Below are positions 12,460-25,599 of a DNA stretch of 64,000 nucleotides, in pieces. The notes under the pieces were generated by a model. It had not been told where the DNA came from, did not search any database, and saw nothing but the letters and a program-made list of their open reading frames with translations. The position numbers were made by a program, and so were the translations under genes. How positions within the stretch are numbered: position 1 is the stretch's first letter; the number at the start of each line of letters is the position of its first letter. This DNA comes from Lycocorax pyrrhopterus obiensis (lineage: Eukaryota; Chordata; Aves; Passeriformes; Paradisaeidae), in contig JACSVZ010000015.1 of the NCBI GenBank assembly GCA_014706295.1, positions 54,805,535 to 54,869,534 of the forward strand, in the 5' to 3' direction.

Positions 12460-15339
12460 GCAGCACTGCCTGAAATCTTGCAGGAGCAGGAAGGGGTAAT
12501 CTCAATGTGTCATTTGTTTCAATCCAAATGATCAGCCAAATGCTACTCCGAGGAGTTTGGCTCTGAGCCCTGATGCAGAACAGTCATGCTCCAATGTCCC
12601 ACTGCAAAACAGTTTCCAGCCTGCTAAGGGGCTGATAGAGCTACCCAGCTTGTGCAGTCTGCACATCCTAAGTCTGTGCAGGTTTCTGTTTGCACTGCTA
12701 AAATTCTACGGTGGAGGGCTGGACGAGTAAACCTGTTGTAGACTTTCTTGCACATCGGGCATAACTTGTGCTGCTTTATCGATTTAATTGATGTCTGCAG
12801 ATCCATTCATCCATTCCAAAATGGTCACTCTTTCCTGCAGCTAATCCAGACAAAAATAAGAATAGAAAAAATTCCAAACCCAAACTAGCCTTTAAGAATG
12901 TACTGGTTTGTAAAATTAGATGTGCATGAGAGATACACTAGTTATCATTCAGCCTCTAAAGTAGTGAACCTCCAAGAATTCAATTTACAAAGGATTGATT
13001 GTTCTGTCAGGAGCCCATTCATACGTGCTCCCAAAGTTCTGGAAAATTTGTTTTGAATTAATTTTAGTTTTCCTAACATAGACTGCATTTTGAAGACCCA
13101 GGATCTGAGAATGTCTTGCTGTCAGCTGCTTCGATTATAAAGCAAGATTCACAATCCCACTATGTTCTGGGAGAAGGGATGAGGCTACCTAGATGACATT
13201 CCAATCTAGATGACATAACTACATGAGACCCACCAGGTGGGGAAAAGCAGAACAATTCCCTGATGCCTGCAGTCACATAGATATGTAAACCATAAAAACC
13301 AGAGAGAAAATAAAAGCAAACACATCTTTAGGTGCTTTGTTTTAAAAATACACAACTCAATAATTTTTTTTTATATTTGGGAGCCAATGATGGTTGGGAA
13401 ACCCGGCCCTTGGGGATTGCACTAAGAGTTTAAGAGAGTGATTGCCAACCTGTGTATTTTCAGTAAGTGTCAGAGACCCTCAGCAGTGGCAAAATCACCC
13501 TCCTGTTACCAACCTTTGAAAGTTTGCACCCAGCACACAAGATATGACAGTGGATAAAGCGAGAATCCATCCCACCCTTCATCACAGCAGCACCTGAGGA
13601 TGAATTTGGGGGTAGAAAGTCCTTCCCTGCTGCCATGCCTCAGCAGTGGAGATGGAAGCCCCACCTGCCAACAGTTTGCTCTGGAAAAACAGGAGATGAT
13701 CTCGACCTTCACATTCCATCAATGGAGAAAAGAGATGTCCCAGCACATATGAGCAAAACAACCCTGTGCAGCAGCTGGCAGCAAAGGCATTGCAGCAGCA
13801 TGGGTTTGGGAAGGGGTGCAAGGGTTTGCCACAGCCCAGGCCTCCAGGGTGAAGGTGCTTGGCTATTTGGATAAATGGGGGCTGACCCGATAATATGGAA
13901 GAAGAATGAGGTTAATGTGTGTCACTGCTGAATGGTTAACTACGGAAATGACAAAAATTAAAATCTGCCTCAAAGAACAGAAGTTGCTTTTCTGAAGGGG
14001 CAGAGAGGAAATTCCTTGGGGAAGAGTGCTGACTGAAGGTGCCGCTCCCCCATTAAGAGCTATCTAGGAGCAAGTGGCTCACCAAAAATAGTAACACAGA
14101 GTTTTCTGTTTGTAATATGCTGAAAGCTATAGGGCTTGATTCATAAACACTGACAAATCCACAGGAGTCCATGTGATTCACTCAAATGGGCTTTGGACCA
14201 GATCCACAGCAGGTTTTATTTTATAGAGGGTCTCAGAAAACCATAAATTGATAACTCAGATACAAGAGCACCAACTTCCTGCAATGGGTATTAAAAAGAA
14301 AGAAGAGTTATTCTGGTAAGGAGCAAAGCTTCACTGTTGCAACAGCCAGCATCCCACTCAACAGGGAACTTTGCTCCTGCTTGTATTTGGGTTTTTTGAG
14401 AGCTGCTAGGGTAAGGAGGCAGGGACAGAATCATGGCAATGCTCTCTTCCACCACTACCAGAAGATACCAACCCCAGCAAGCTCTGTCCTCGCCAAGCTG
14501 GCAAAGGAGTCAGCTAGCACCTAACATGGCTGCGATAACTGGCATCCAAACTCACTTCATGAATGTCACCATATCTCTGCTGCTGACAGCTCCAGAGAAT
14601 CGGTCAGTCTAACCATCACCATCCTCGGTCAACTTCCCATCACCAAGCGAGGCTGAAAGAGCCCCAGGATGCCGTTTCCTGGATCTGCTTACTCCGGTAC
14701 TTTGAGGAATTTCCCCCACTTTCTGCACCTCCTGGAACACAGACTTACTGACCAGACTCAGCCAAGGTTTGTTGAGGTCCAAGAAACAGCCCAACAAGCC
14801 TGGGATATACCGGGACATCTGCTCACCCCATTCCCATCCAGGCGCTGTGGGTCTGGCACATGAGGACCTCAGCCCTCCATTTCTGATGTGGACACCACGA
14901 GTCATTGCTTGGGCACTCTGGCCTTGACACTGGCTCGTGCTGAGGACCTCTTTGCCCATCTTACACCTGCAGAGCCCTGTACTGATGCTTTGAGTTGGTA
15001 CTACACAGTTCTCCCCCGAGAGCAAGCTGCATGCCTTCTCTTTACTTCAGGGGAGAGGAGAGTTTTCCTTTTGCACCAATTCTCCTTTCCAAAGAGGAAA
15101 AAGAAAGGAAAGAAATGCCGTAGAGGCATTTTCAGAGCCCCACCCTTCAGAGGCAGTGTCTGCCTGGCACAAGCCATCAGTGTTTTTGCTCTGTATTTTT
15201 ACACGTCCTGAACTTTAGGAACCACGTGTTCAGCTGTGGCAAACACACCCATTAATCTACACAGCCCTGTGTTTGTCCTTGTCACATCCCAAAAGTGAGG
15301 TTAGCCTGCATGCCAGAGCGAATGCATAAAAGCAAATAA

Positions 15340-15880
15340 GCTCAGAAATTGGTTTACACTGCATTTAACTATCTGCAAATAAACATTAAAAACATATTTT
15401 CACACGTTATCAAACTGTTTAATATTCCAAAAGCATGCAGCCAAGTTTTTCAGACCTGTATTAATCCAAACCAGAAGCATCTCTTTCTGAGATCAACTAG
15501 GTGTTTGTCATGTAAAAATAACCTCAAAGTCAAAAAGACTGTACTTGAATAACTAAAATGAGGGAAGAAGGGATTCATAAACAAACAAACACGACTCCAC
15601 AAATAAAACTAAAAAGCTAAAATTACCCGGTTAATTTTACGGATCATACAGAGAACTTTTTCCAACATAAAAACAAGCTCCTGATTGTTGAGGCTTAATA
15701 CCAAGCCCATTAAAAAATGGAAAATGCACTAGAGGCACAGGAACTTTCAGCACAGCTGGTCTAATGTAAAAACAAAGTATGTAATTGTTGGCGATTAACA
15801 AAATTGTGCCTTGAAGAGTTGCTAATTTATCCAAAGCTCAACTCTAAGCAAGGACTGACTACCTAATGATTCTCATTTTT
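15340..15880. promoter_or_regulatory. Candidate conserved non-coding / enhancer block
   Basis: AT-rich unique sequence dense in homeodomain-type words, including CCGGTTAATTTTACGG (about 15629-15644), GGCGATTAAC (about 15790) and CTAATGATTC (about 15863). A short AAAC repeat lies at 15579-15591. The base texture differs from the GC-richer flank at 14.6-15.1 kb. No open frame has family resemblance. The call is by appearance only; an ordinary AT-rich intronic stretch would look similar. Confidence 0.25.
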
Positions 15881-17890
15881 CCAAAGACTGTCATACCACA
15901 AAGAAGTTGCTAAGAATTTGGCTTCTTAAGCAATGGCTTCAGGGCTGGATTTCTCCCTGGGATACAATAAAAGTGGACTTCTTGATCATCTCCTCCTACT
16001 TCTCTGCTTCCTTCAAGGGCTGTCTGCACCTTTGAAAGAGTAGTGACAGAAAGAAGGGTGGCACTGAAATTTTGGTAAGTAGGACAGCATAAACTTCAGT
16101 TCCATCTTCACCTTCAGTGGAAGCTGCTGTGTAGGAAACCAGAAGGGAATCTCTACTGATTTCTTATGGGAGACCACCACAGAGAGTCCAGTCCCTTGGG
16201 AAGCAGGCACCTATGACACGGTCTGCAAGGGAAATATTTAATGGCAAGTGTCTCCTCCCACAGAGGAGGGTGAAGCCCACTGCACTTTCAAGTGGCAGTG
16301 ACATTCATGGAAAGCCTGCAGTACCTGTCAATCACGCCACACCCAAGTACAAGTGTGGTTGCCAACAGCAAATTACCGGGGCCTCTAATTTGCTGCTTTT
16401 TCAGTATAGAATTATTTTTCATTGCCAGAGTGCTGTATAAACCCAGAAAAAACTTGTTTTCGTCTAACTCATTGCATGTTACTGTGCAACTCACTTCATT
16501 TCTAAGGTGCCTGTGGATGACCTGCTTCCTATGGATTTCCTACAGCAGCATCCTGAGTGGGAGGAGGGCTCACACATTAACCCTTTTAAAGACTTTTGTA
16601 CTTATCAACCAAAATCAGAGTCCAAACCAGAGGACGGCATTAACCCGCATGATTAATGCGGGACAAAATTAATTACTCTTTTTTTTTTCCCCCACACTGA
16701 GTTTCAGCAGAATGCGTGCCAAGAAAGGTGATGTTCAGAGATAAGCCTTTCAGAAGACATCCACGCCAAGCTCGACAGGAGGGAAATCATTCCCTTAAGA
16801 TTAAGAAAATGAAAACCCAACGAGAGCAAGTGCCCTTCTCTCATCTCCCACAGATTCACAGGATTAGGGAAGATTACCAGGAACATCGAGCCCGAGCTAC
16901 TGCATCGGCTGGAGTGCAGAGTTTCACAGACAGGCTCCAAACTGAGTAACTTGTCTATGTGAATTTTTAATGACATTTTGATTGCGAACATATGCCGTGG
17001 CTGGGCTTGCTCCAGATCCCAGCTGAAGTCAGCTGGTGCCTGTCAGGGTGCAGCTCTGAGTCACGCTTCGTTCAGTTCAGTGGGAGACTCCAGCCAAAGC
17101 AGGTAGTCCCCGTTTCCTTGCCCTGTCTGGCATTTCCTGGATCAGATCTGCTCATAGATCCAGCACTGGGGACAGTCTGTGTCCAGTTACCCGCAAGGCT
17201 CCACAAAACATTGCCACAAATGCAAAGTTACCAGGGCTCCCTCTGCACTGTGCAGGGGCTTGACCCTGCAGGAGCATCCACCACCCACCCCAGGAGTTAC
17301 TGCCTACCTAAGAGTGCTCCGGTGGGAAGAATATCAGGAGCTTTAAAAGTTAGGGATTAAGAAACGAGCCAAGGGCAACAATCAATGCTCGTTGTTCAGC
17401 TTTTGCGCTGTTTGACCATTCCATTTCCAACATAGGCATCCTGCACTTATCTCTGTGCTTTTCCTCCTAAAGAACCAGCTTTTCAATACATTTTAAGACA
17501 TCAAGGGAAAAAAGCAACCTGAGGTGACTTAACACAGGGAGTGCTATCAGCAGAAGCGTTTTGTTAAAGCAAATGTCTTCTGCATTCACCCAGGAATGCA
17601 CCCATTACTTCTTACTCTGGTAAGTGTAAACTGTTTGGAATTTAGGGTCAAAATACAAATAATATAAAAATACAGTTTCTGCCAGGTACCTGAGCCCCCC
17701 AAATTTTCTGCAAGCAGAATAACAACCAATAGCAGCGGAAGCAGTGAGGAAGCTCAAGAAACCTGAAACAGAAACCCTTGTTTGCTATTTCAAAGGACCT
17801 TAAGAGAGAAAAATAACCAAGTCCCATTGAAACGTCACAGAAATTAGGTGTCTAACTGCTTTAGGCGCCTGTGCAAACCCTGCCTATTAC

Positions 17891-17907
17891 CTTTCTTTCT
17901 TTCTTTT
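17891..17907. repeat. (CTTT)n microsatellite
   Basis: Four CTTT units in a pyrimidine run that ends in TTTTGTAG. It resembles a polypyrimidine tract and 3' splice site, but no open frame or exon-like sequence follows. Confidence 0.7.
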
Positions 17908-18725
17908 GTAGTTATAATATTCCATAAATAAACACCCTGAGATACTGAAATGGAAAGCTAGATTGCAAGAGAACACACCACACTTCTCCCGAGGAGCAGG
18001 AAAACCCCCCACTCTCATTGTTTTTACATTTTTCAGTCTCTTCCCAGGGAACAGTTGATATTTGTGATGGCTTTGGCTGCAGCTTGCAGCAGCTGTGTAG
18101 TATGCATCACATTAAATACACTGGTGGGTCCTGCACAGTCATTCTGGCACCGCTTCTATTTCATACAATGCCTTCAGTTTTTCTACGTAACCTCAATCAT
18201 TTATCAATCATTCACCAATGCCAATAAATCAAAGGGTCTGGGGACCCTTAAACATAAAAATAAGGAGCTGTAAGAAAATATTACTACAGCAATTAAAGAC
18301 TCAAATAGTAATAAACTCTACTTGCATTACACTTTTAGAAAGCCCCACTGAAATTAAACAAACATCCAATATCAACAATATGAAAGGGGCTTTTTCTTCT
18401 AGTTTATAACAGCTATGGGTTTATCCAGAGCAGAGGAGAATTAGGGTTATTTTTATAGATCACGGAGACTAAAATGTAAGAAATGGGGGAGGGGGAACAA
18501 AGCAGTGAAAAGGTAAAATAAATTAGTGATTTTTTTTCCAGAAGACTAAAAGAACATGTACAGGAATTTACAAAATAAAAGCGAATCTTTATCCACAAAG
18601 TGTAATCTTTGGTTTGGATCAAGACTGTATGGTTAACAAACCTATTTTGAGTCAGCCTCACAGCTGGGTCTTTTAAAGTAAGTTTTCTATTTTAATACAT
18701 AAACTTCTTTTTTGTTGTTTTCCTC

Positions 18726-18769
18726 AAAAGGCTTTTTTATTTTCCAGAAAAGCCTTTTTTTTTTTTTTT
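18726..18769. repeat. 11-bp perfect stem followed by T15
   Basis: AAAAGGCTTTT (18726-18736) and AAAAGCCTTTT (18748-18758) form a perfect 11-bp inverted repeat with an 11-base loop. The right arm runs into 15 consecutive T residues (18755-18769). A stem with a T run resembles an RNA polymerase III stop or an intrinsic terminator, but no upstream pol III A/B box or RNA gene was found. A chance product of T-rich low complexity is likely. Confidence 0.5.
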
Positions 18770-19663
18770 ACTGCCACCCAAGATGAGGGAAAAAAGGTTT
18801 GCATAATTCAAGAAAAGAAAATTACCAATATTAGCCAGATGGGTGAAAACACAATCATGAACAGACCTAGAGATTGCCTAAATTAAGACTGCTGCTCAAA
18901 CCCCTGATGAGAAAGGGGCATTTTTCTTGGGAAGGGGTGACGTGCTCTAACTGCTAGGACAGTCTAGCACTGCATTTACTGTAAGAACCTGACCATTAAT
19001 TTCCACTAAAAGCCACACAGCAACACTGGTGTGTCCCACAGAGAGACCAGGCTTGGGTTTCACCCATGCCAAAATCCTGGGGTTTTGACAAAGTATTCCC
19101 ATCTCCCCTCTCAAGGGGATGGGAGCCTGTGACTACCCACAGTTTTTCCACCAGGAAGCTTTTGGGAGTGTGCCACAAAGTGGGCCTGGCTAACACTGCT
19201 GGGGCAGGGCTCTCCCCAGGCTTCTGTGCTCCACTCCTTAGCTGAGGGCAAACGCTTGCTGTGAAGAGGAGCTCTTTAGGACAGTAAAAATTCCGCAGGG
19301 TACCCAAGTGCTCTGATTGCTGTCTTTATTAAAAATTACCAGTCCCACAGTGCTGTTGGTTTGCGCTGGCTTTTGTTACTTGCCCACCACAACTACTGCC
19401 ATCCTAAAAGGGCTAATGCTGTGACGCAAACAATAAATGCTTTTACATTTTTTTTCTTTTCCCCTGCTCTTTTTTGCTGGAGCTTTTTTGATGAGATTGG
19501 GTGTGACATCCCACCTTTAAGGGGGGGGGAGGGCACCCTTCTCTGGGTCTCTGCACTAAGGCTACAAGAGCTAGAGGTGCCTACACCAGCAGCTGGACCT
19601 GAGGAGATGTGGAGAGCCCCGTCTGGGAGCCTCCCTGATGGACCCCAGGTCGGGGCTGCCATG

Positions 19664-19805
19664 GAACCACAGAATGCAGATCATGGGTTGGAAGGGACCT
19701 TGAAAGATCATCTAGTACCAAACCCCCTGCCATGGGCAAAGATACCTACCAGGAGACCAGGTCGCTCAAAGCCTCATCCAACCTGGCCTTGAGCACTTTC
19801 AGATG
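19664..19805 (-). mobile_element. CR1 LINE 3' end, 5'-truncated, antisense
   Basis: Read on the minus strand, this is the tail of an avian CR1 retrotransposon. It shows the end of the ORF2 coding region (KVLKARLDEALSDLV-like), then CATGGCAGGGGG, AGATGATCTTTCAAGG, CCCTTCCAACCC and an eroded terminal motif near the CACAGAATG end. The usual stop after the LSDLV-like segment is changed. CR1 copies are normally 5'-truncated on insertion, so this short length is typical. Divergence suggests an old insertion. The fragment cannot encode a product. Confidence 0.93.
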
Positions 19806-20917
19806 TGCCTGTTAAGCATTTTTCAGGCCCAAAGTAACGCATTTATGATTTCCTACATTTATCAATCACCTCCAAAGTGTGCTAATTGGAATTAAAAAAA
19901 AAAAAAGAAATTATAAATATTGATTTCATCTGAAAGAATAGTAGTGGGGACTGAAGGAGGTTTGGTCTGGAGGCTGTACCTAGCTAGGTTTCTGCAACCA
20001 GTGGAAATTTCCTTCGTGCTTTTTTTGCAACAGTATTCTCTTTCAGCAGTTTCCTCTCTGCTACAAAGTGTGCTTTTATTATATCTGTGTTGAGCCGGTT
20101 CCAATGACGCACCTAAAATAGATGAAACTACCCCAGTGTGTTTTCCTGTGTCCGAACACCAAGCTGTGCTGTCTGCAGCAGTGCTGGCACCAAGACCAGG
20201 CATTCAGCAAAGCCATTACCTGTGCCAAGCACAGATACTGCCAATGTCGCCACCAAGACAGGGCCAATAAATCCAAACATGCTGTGTATCTCTTATCTAT
20301 ACTCCCTCTGTGCTCAGAAATTCAGGGACCTCTTTTCCCAGACAAGTCATTACCCATCTCCACACACCCTCACCTTTCAAAGCCCAGGCAAGCTGCAAAT
20401 CTACAGGAGGAAGGCAACAGACTCGGCACAAAGCTTTGGAGAAGCTGCAAAACTGAAGGAGTCCTTGGGAAATAAGCTGTAGGCTTTGAAGACAGCTGCA
20501 AGGAAGCCTGGCAGAAGTGGGGATGATGACCTGCACCCAGCCACTCCAGCTGGAGGAGTGCTGAGGAGGCTGCACTGAGCATGCAGGGTGGCCAGCTGCC
20601 TGCCAGCTCCTCACATTTAATAAATTAGCACGGATAAGGAAGCTAAGATTGGGCTCACAGACACCGAATACACACAGACCTCGATATGAAGGTGCATTAA
20701 CGGCACTGTTTGAGTCTGACTCATTGTGTCCTTATTACGTTGCTGGTTGCTTGGAGACTGACTGAACGCACACAGCAAAGATGCTGGCTGGGGAATCACT
20801 ACCCTGCCTTATTTTCTTCTTCTCTGTGCACATAATTTTCCTTTAAAGGCTTGCCTTGCCTCTGCAAATTGCTTGACTCCCTCTGCCACTGTGGAAAACT
20901 ACAGCAGGGGAGGCAGC

Positions 20918-21023
20918 CGGGTGTCCGGGAACACTGTCGGTGTTGTTCCACGCTCACCTCCCAGCCCCGGCTCCGTGCACCACAGGGGGAAAGAAAGCGT
21001 GTCTTTATTCCTCTACAGGCTCG
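20918..21023. other. Small CpG cluster
   Basis: Eight CpG dinucleotides fall within 106 bases, well above the surrounding sequence, where CpG is rare. The stretch is too short for a CpG island. An exon, a small regulatory element or a recently unmethylated patch could each explain it. Open frames across it (for example plus strand 20873-21130) match no family that I recognise. Confidence 0.4.
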
Positions 21024-23180
21024 CCTGGATGCTAAATTTTACCTTAAGCCAAAGCAGTCACAGATTGCTTATTGAGAGACATTCCCACACATTTCCAACA
21101 GGTTACCCTGAAATCCTCAAACTTCCTTAGCTGGGAATAAATACCTACAAATCCAAGAAAGTGGTGGAAATGCAATGGGAAACTTGAGCATGTTCCACTA
21201 CTTGACAGGCATGGCACAACTGAGCTCAGATGGTTAATGTGGAAATCTTGCTTGGCTCTTTCCTTACACAAAACTGAGCAGAGTGGAGACAATTATTCGT
21301 AATTTAACAAGTGCTGAAATTTAATGCCTGTCGTATCTTGAGCGCTAACAGTATCACACTTCAAAGCGTCAGCCTGTAAAATGTAAGCCGGACTTTCAGG
21401 ACACTGTTAAATTACATGGGCTAGAGTCTACCTTAGTATAAAAGTAAGGATTGTGTGTCCACTTCCAACAGCCCTGTATCTCATGTATTCTTAATAGCTG
21501 GAAACCAAGCAGTATGCGGTGGTATAGGGTAATGAATGACCTCCTACTTCTCTGTTTTAACAGGTCTTTATTCCCCTAATCAGTCTCATCATTCACACCA
21601 GGGGAATCAGCTAAAGGCTGATTTTATATATTGATTATTTAAAAATACAGCGGTGCGCTCAAAGCACATCCTGCAGATTTTTCTGAAAAGACAATTTCTG
21701 CAAATACATGATTAAAATGGAAGCAGAAGCAAAGAGGCTTTGGTGGGAATTTCAAAAGAGCAAAGGTTCCCTCTCTGGGGGCCAGAGGGCAGAGGGAGGC
21801 AGGCCAGCATCCAAGCCTTAGGCTTCTCCGACCTCAGAGCTGCTCTCTCTACCCAAAGAGGATGTCCCCTGATTTTTGCTGGAAGTAAGAAAAAAGTGGC
21901 TATGAGTTACTTGTAATTTCAGGAAGGAAAAAAATTCTAGCAACAGTGAAGGAAGGAGCCTTACGGAGTTTACTTACAGGCCACTCAACTTGAAGGAAAT
22001 GCCCTGCACTAAGTCAAATAACCTTAAGACTGCAGGGGCACATTGTACTTTCATGCAGGACCACATGGGTGGCAAGACAAGAGGTTTTGGGACCACTCAT
22101 CTGAGCTTTGGGCCCTGTCTGAAGGCTCGGATTCATCGGCACATCACTCTGCCACCTGCGCCACCCTGTGTCCCCAAGGCACTGAGATGGCACAGCTGGG
22201 CACCACACTGCACAAGCGAGACATGTCAAGTCTGAATTAATCTGTGCAAACTATTCCCTGATTTTCTCTCCTTGCCCTACAGGTGCTCCCAGCAATTCAG
22301 CCTGGGAAGGCTGACATATGCTTGGTCAGAGTCAACTAATCTGAGCACAGCAGGATGCAGAGACTGCTTAAAGCCGTGCTAGTCCCATGGGGCCAGGGCT
22401 GTGGCGCTTTGATGGCAACAGGCAGGATCCTAACGGTCTACAAGTGGTGCTGTCCAGCAGGATCTGCTCCCCCTCTCTCTGCAGAGACATAATACCTCAA
22501 AGTAAGCCAAAACCCGTTCCAGAAGTGGTTTTCAATTCACTGTCTTAATTGTCAGCAGCAAAAGCCAAAGCTTTCTGCAAGATTAAATAGCTGTTAACAA
22601 AAAATTGGGGGGAAACCCTTAACCAAGACATGGCTTTTCAAAAAAAACCTGTATAAAGGTGTGCAAGTTAGTCACATACTGTGAGGTGGCCACAGAAAGC
22701 CTTTACTGCAAGTTAGGTGGGCTGCAAAGTGAAATGGGCAAAAATCAAGTGAACTTAACACTGATGCTGGTGGTGATCATTCAGGGTTTTTTTCCTTGAA
22801 TGATGCAGATACAGCTTGGCTGAGGGACAAGATGCAATGAAGGATGAAGTGGCTCTTTAATATCCACATTTATCTTCCATATTCACTCACAGCGAAGTTC
22901 TCAACCTCTGCTCTGAAGAAAACCATAAAATCAAACCAAAAATGTGTGTAATTGTCCAAAATTTCATCAAAGAGGTACGCCAAAAAATAAAAAGGAGTAC
23001 AGAAGGGTAATCCGGGCAGGCTTCCCTGTGCAGGCTGCTCCCCACAGCTAAGGCTGGTTTTGAATAGGGTCTCTCATTGCATTTCTCTATGGCAGTGGAA
23101 GCCAGACAGCCAGCTAGTGTATTCTATAATAAATAAACAAACATCCCCCTTACCCCCAAACACATGTAAAAGATGGGATT

Positions 23181-23197
23181 TAAATCGTTACGATTTA
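23181..23197. repeat. 17-bp perfect palindrome with two CpGs
   Basis: TAAATCGT and ACGATTTA flank a central T, giving perfect dyad symmetry. Retention of two CpGs in an AT-rich dyad is mildly unusual. It could be a dimer binding site or chance. Confidence 0.5.
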
Positions 23198-25441
23198 CTT
23201 AGCTCTGAAAGGGAGTAATTTTTCACCAGACTGCAGAAAACCCCACTGCAATGGAGGGACGAAGGCTGAGATTTTCAGAAGAAACGGAAGGAGTTCAAGT
23301 ACCCAATTTCTACAGAATTTCAAGGTAATTTGGCCATGGGGCTCCCTTGCCCACCTTCCCTGAGACCTTGTTTATACTCAAAGTTAGATTTTTACTAACT
23401 TGAAAAGAAGCAACTGAATAATAGGGTTACAAGTTGCTTTTAAAATAGCAGTTTACAGAGGGCTTGCTTTTTCCTCCCCATGGCTGTACAGTTACAGAAA
23501 GGCTAATGCAGTTCTCTGGACATAATATGGGATGGGGAACAAAAACATTAAAATTCCTTATTCTACTGCTAACTTTTTGTACAGACTTGGGCAGCCAGTT
23601 GGAAATTTTTAAGTATTTCTGTGTCCAACAATACATTTTCAAAAGTGCTTAGATTCTTTGGATTTCAAACAAGGACAATGAGGTAGTTTTAAAATACCCT
23701 AAATTAAAAGTTTGACAGGATTTGCAAACACTCTGTTGATAAGAGCAAGGATTGCTCTTTACAGCTGGAACTTTCCATCCAAATAATACCAAAGCTCTTT
23801 ATACACAAGAATGATTAAGGATGAGAAATATGCCTGTTATATAGGTTCTTTACTTGCTTATAGCTCAAATTTGGAAAAGCATGTAAGCACTCCAGGAGGG
23901 GGGCCAAGGTAATATTTCATCATGGCAAGACTGAGAGGACTCCCAAGACCTCCTCAGGCTTCCTTTGGGCTATCCAAGGGCTACACAAAAGGTGGACCCT
24001 CCTCTGCAGCCAGACTTTTTTTGCCAGAATCTTATCTAAGTCCCAGACAAACAACTCCTCCTGCATTCATGCAGGGAAGCATGGGTGATTTTTTTCTTGC
24101 CTAGTGCAGCACTGAAGCCACATGCAACAGTCACAAGGGCTGATCTCATGTGCTGTCTCCTGCCTAAGTGGACCTTGATGAAATTACCCCTTAGGCCTCA
24201 GTAAAGAATTGAGTAGCCCATGTAAATTCAAAGAGGAAAGCATAGAAGTAATTCCATCTTCATGCAAATTTCCTACCTCCCCTTCCTGCCTCAAGGCAAA
24301 CAATCAAATGCAACAAAAGGAAATATAAAAGTCAAGCAAGAAGCTTCAAATGGCCTTGACTTTCTTCATGCAAGTATCTCTATCTTCTCTTTGTTTCATT
24401 ACTTCTGATTTCTGACATAAAGCTCATACAAATGAAGGGGAGAAAAGGAGAAAAGGCAACATCATCAAGTATCCAGGAGCAGTCAGACTAGACTTAAAAA
24501 CAACCAAACTCATGTGTAAGACCTCAACTCAGGAGAACCTTCCTAAAATATTTTATTTGCAGATGCTTATGTCCTGGGCATGCACACGTGCACCTTGGAG
24601 GACATCAAAATTTCCATGACATTTTGCAGAACAATATTATCTCGTGTTTGCCTCGATCCATATACAGGAGGTGCAAGATGCAGCATACAAAGCTGCCCTC
24701 TCAGAACTTAGAGTAGATCCCAGCTCTGAGAGGCTTCACAGCATGTCCCGGTGGCACCACCCGTCCTTACAGAGGGTTTCACACTAATCAGGGGCAAGAT
24801 CAACAAGGCACCTGCTGGAGAAGGCTTCTGCCAATTTGCACTGACTAAAAAGGCAATTGCTTTTCGTTAGACCCAACCTAAGCTTCCACAAACCTTAGCA
24901 GCTCCTTCACTGAGCTGTGCTGCACCCTTAGTGAATTGGCCACTGAGGAGTTGATCCTAAATGTAGCACAGCCTTTCAATCAAATTCCCCTTATGTGCTG
25001 AACCAGAAGCTTGCCAAGCAGTGAGAACACTGAAGCATTAAATAAAGAACATTTTCAGCAGTCAAGGCCAAGGTTAAAAGCATAAGGAATGTGAAGAGTT
25101 GTTTTTGCAGTGAATTTATTGTATAGGCGAGTAATAAACCATTTGCATTTGAAGGATCTATAGCACAATGATGTAGATTAGTAGTGCTTCTGTTGATTTA
25201 TTTTGTTTTTATATAATTTTTTTTAACACAAGGAAACTCACTGTTGTCTTTTACAGGGCTTTGCTCATACTCCTTCAGCCACTGTGGCATTTGGGTGAAG
25301 GCAGTTGCTGCATGCTTGCAGTGGTTGGCCCAGAGCAAGCCCTTTTTTCCCAAACTTTCAGCATTCCTTAAGGAAGGAGGTCAATAGACTGTCTTTTTAC
25401 ACTAATATTTCTGAAGTATCCTTTCTTTAATAAACTACTTT

Positions 25442-25460
25442 AAAACAAAACAAAACAAAA
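25442..25460. repeat. (AAAAC)n simple repeat
   Basis: Nearly four AAAAC units. No retroposon body with a matching tail is recognisable upstream. Confidence 0.8.
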
Positions 25461-25599
25461 GAACCACAACCATTGAATTTTTAGACCAGGCTGAACAAGG
25501 CCTCCCTTTTTTCTGGGTACAAGGACACACAGGCTCTGGTACAGTCACTCAGAAGCAGAAGGCCCTATCTGCAGATGTCTGCATACCTGGGGTTCCACT

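Larger units (their letters stand above)
7084..15339. other. Long non-coding stretch, no gene recognised
   Basis: Over eight kilobases I see no recognisable exon, repeat family or RNA gene. Minor items are an E-box CACGTG near 7237, overlapping hairpins near 8.75 kb, a CAAA-type simple repeat at 12.44 kb, and an 11-base direct repeat CTAGATGACAT at 13189-13199 and 13206-13216. GC-rich patches around 7.3-7.9 kb and 14.6-15.0 kb give overlapping open frames of up to 144 codons on both strands; none resembles a known protein. Confidence 0.6.
15881..19663. other. Non-coding stretch with simple repeats and small hairpins
   Basis: No gene is recognised. Items seen are a hairpin CCCGCAT (16644-16650) / ATGCGGG (16656-16662) with loop GATTA, a T/C run at 16677-16694, an inverted repeat CTGGATC / GATCCAG at 17137-17163, a CTTT run at 17891-17907, and an 11-bp stem followed by a T15 run at 18.73 kb. 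A G-rich tract lies near 19.52 kb. The plus-strand frame of 143 codons starting at 19361 ends inside an antisense CR1 copy and is not a gene. Confidence 0.6.
19806..25599. other. Non-coding stretch, no gene recognised
   Basis: No exon or RNA gene is recognised. Visible items are an A13 run (19894-19906), a 12-bp palindrome ACCTAGCTAGGT (19978-19989), a small CpG cluster at 20.9-21.0 kb and a 17-bp palindrome at 23181-23197, both listed separately, and an AAAAC repeat at 25442-25460. The sequence at 20.63-20.78 kb has enhancer-like texture but is too weak to call. Confidence 0.55.

Noticed and set aside
18726..18769. Intrinsic bacterial-type terminator
   Set aside because: The layout fits, but the DNA is vertebrate and no transcription unit leads into it; kept only as a hairpin with a T run.
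19361..19792. 143-codon plus-strand frame
   Set aside because: Its last ~40 codons are the antisense of a CR1 tail and the rest crosses T-rich and G-rich low complexity; no protein resemblance.
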